DNA from: Fodinibius halophilus
GTDB lineage: Bacteria; Bacteroidota; Rhodothermia; Balneolales; Balneolaceae
DNA: 64,000 bases
Direction of reading: 5' to 3'
Assembly: GCF_011059105.1 (NCBI RefSeq)
Contig: NZ_JAALLS010000011.1
Span: 1 to 64,000, forward strand
The position numbers were made by a program, and so were the translations under genes. Positions 63,335 through 64,000 of this stretch are shown piece by piece. The notes beneath the pieces were generated by a model. It searched no databases and was not told the origin of the DNA. It saw only the letters and a list, made by a program, of their open reading frames with translations. Position 1 is the stretch's first letter; each line of letters opens with the position of its first letter.

Positions 63335-64000
63335 AATGATAGAGATACGCAATCTCAAAAAAAGTTTTGGATCTAACCTCGTCTGGGAAGACGTTTCTTT
63401 TTCTATTGAACAGGGCGAAACCGTCGCCATTATTGGGCGGTCTGGTTGTGGTAAATCAGTATTGGTAAAGCATTTGAATGCCCTTATGTACCCCGATTCC
63501 GGCGAAGTTATTATTGATGGTAGAAATGTTTTTGATCTGGAATATATTTCTCTGCGGAAAATGCGCCAGCGTTTTGGAGTACTGTTCCAGGGGTCGGCGT
63601 TATTCGATTCGCTCAATACTTTTGAGAATATTGCATTTCCGCTTCGTTACTTTACAGAACTGAACGAAGAAGAGATTTCTGATAAAGTGATGGAGGCCTT
63701 GGAATTGGTTAATTTGGCCGGGACCAGTGAAAAATCACCGGCTGAATTATCCGGGGGGATGCGGCGTCGCGTTGCCTTGGCCCGGGCTACAATTCTACAG
63801 CCAGACTTCTTAATATACGATGAGCCTACTTCCGGCCTTGATCCTAAAACGTCTGAGGAGATTAATCAGCTTATCATTTCGATGGCAAAAAATTTAAATA
63901 TTACATCTATCGTAGTAACGCACGATATACATAGCGTACTTAAAATTGCAACAAAGGTGGCATTTTTAGAAGACCAAGGCCTTCATTGGTATGGAACTGT
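63335..64000 (+). CDS. mlaF: MlaF-family lipid ABC transporter ATPase (runs off the window end)
   Basis: The frame from the ATG at 63335 is open to the last base, giving 222 residues without a stop. It has the Walker A IIGRSGCGKSVLVKHL, Q-loop GVLFQGSALFDSLN, the ABC signature LSGGMRRRVALARA, Walker B LIYDEPTSGLDP and the switch His in VVTHDIHSV. GSALFDSLNTFENI is distinctive for MlaF. It powers MlaE; the substrate-binding MlaD-type protein should follow outside the window. Confidence 0.9.

Noticed and set aside
1-64000. CRISPR array, prophage or toxin-antitoxin locus
   Set aside because: No regularly spaced direct repeats, no phage structural or integrase genes, and no convincing small toxin-antitoxin pair were seen.

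Overview
The window looks like a chromosomal segment of a member of the Bacteroidota/Balneolota (Rhodothermota) assemblage, most likely the Balneolaceae (Fodinibius/Gracilimonas-like). The evidence is a PorX-type response regulator with a PglZ domain, a secreted protease ending in a type IX secretion sorting domain, moderate GC, weak Shine-Dalgarno use, and the gene families present. The genus is inference.

Region 1 (about 1-5700) is accessory and eroded. It holds the 3' end of an IS110-family transposase, an FMN reductase, a Crp/Fnr regulator whose N-terminal start appears lost, a frameshifted short-chain dehydrogenase beside a TetR regulator with three matching inverted-repeat operators, a small membrane protein bounded by an inverted repeat and by integron attC-like sequences, a second truncated IS110 transposase, and the orphan C-terminus of a chemotaxis receptor.

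Region 2 (5700-21150) carries phosphoglycerate dehydrogenase, two small uncharacterised genes, a signalling group (a PAS-only protein, a CHASE-PAS-HisKA_2 kinase and a lone receiver), a translationally coupled SDR / aldehyde dehydrogenase / medium-chain reductase operon, a DUF2339 membrane protein, an M28 lipoprotein peptidase and a DsbA-like oxidoreductase.

Region 3 (21240-30290) is a TPP-riboswitch-controlled thiamine operon: thiL, thiD, tenA, ykoE-ykoD-ykoC (pyrimidine precursor importer), thiO, thiS, thiG, a tenI-like gene and thiE. It combines pyrimidine salvage with thiazole synthesis by the glycine oxidase route. No thiC, thiF or thiH is visible in the window. A separate thiamine pyrophosphokinase lies at 46.4-47.0 kb.

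Region 4 (30300-64000) is mostly housekeeping: gamma carbonic anhydrase-like protein, hemW, a novel protein next to fumarylacetoacetase, a T9SS-exported metalloprotease, trhO, a subtilase lipoprotein, two ECF sigma factors, porX, tsaE, a sodium:solute symporter, nrnA, an HtrA-type protease, enoyl-CoA hydratase, cysH, cutA, tRNA-Leu(TAG), tig-clpP-clpX, a histidine kinase, a CPBP protease / LysM / TPR operon, aroC with a TrkA-type potassium channel, and the start of an MlaE/MlaF lipid transport operon cut by the window end.

No CRISPR array, rRNA operon, prophage or recognised defence island was seen. The most unusual candidates are the attC-like cassette traces in the first 4.3 kb, the thiamine operon composition, and the uncharacterised protein paired with fumarylacetoacetase.
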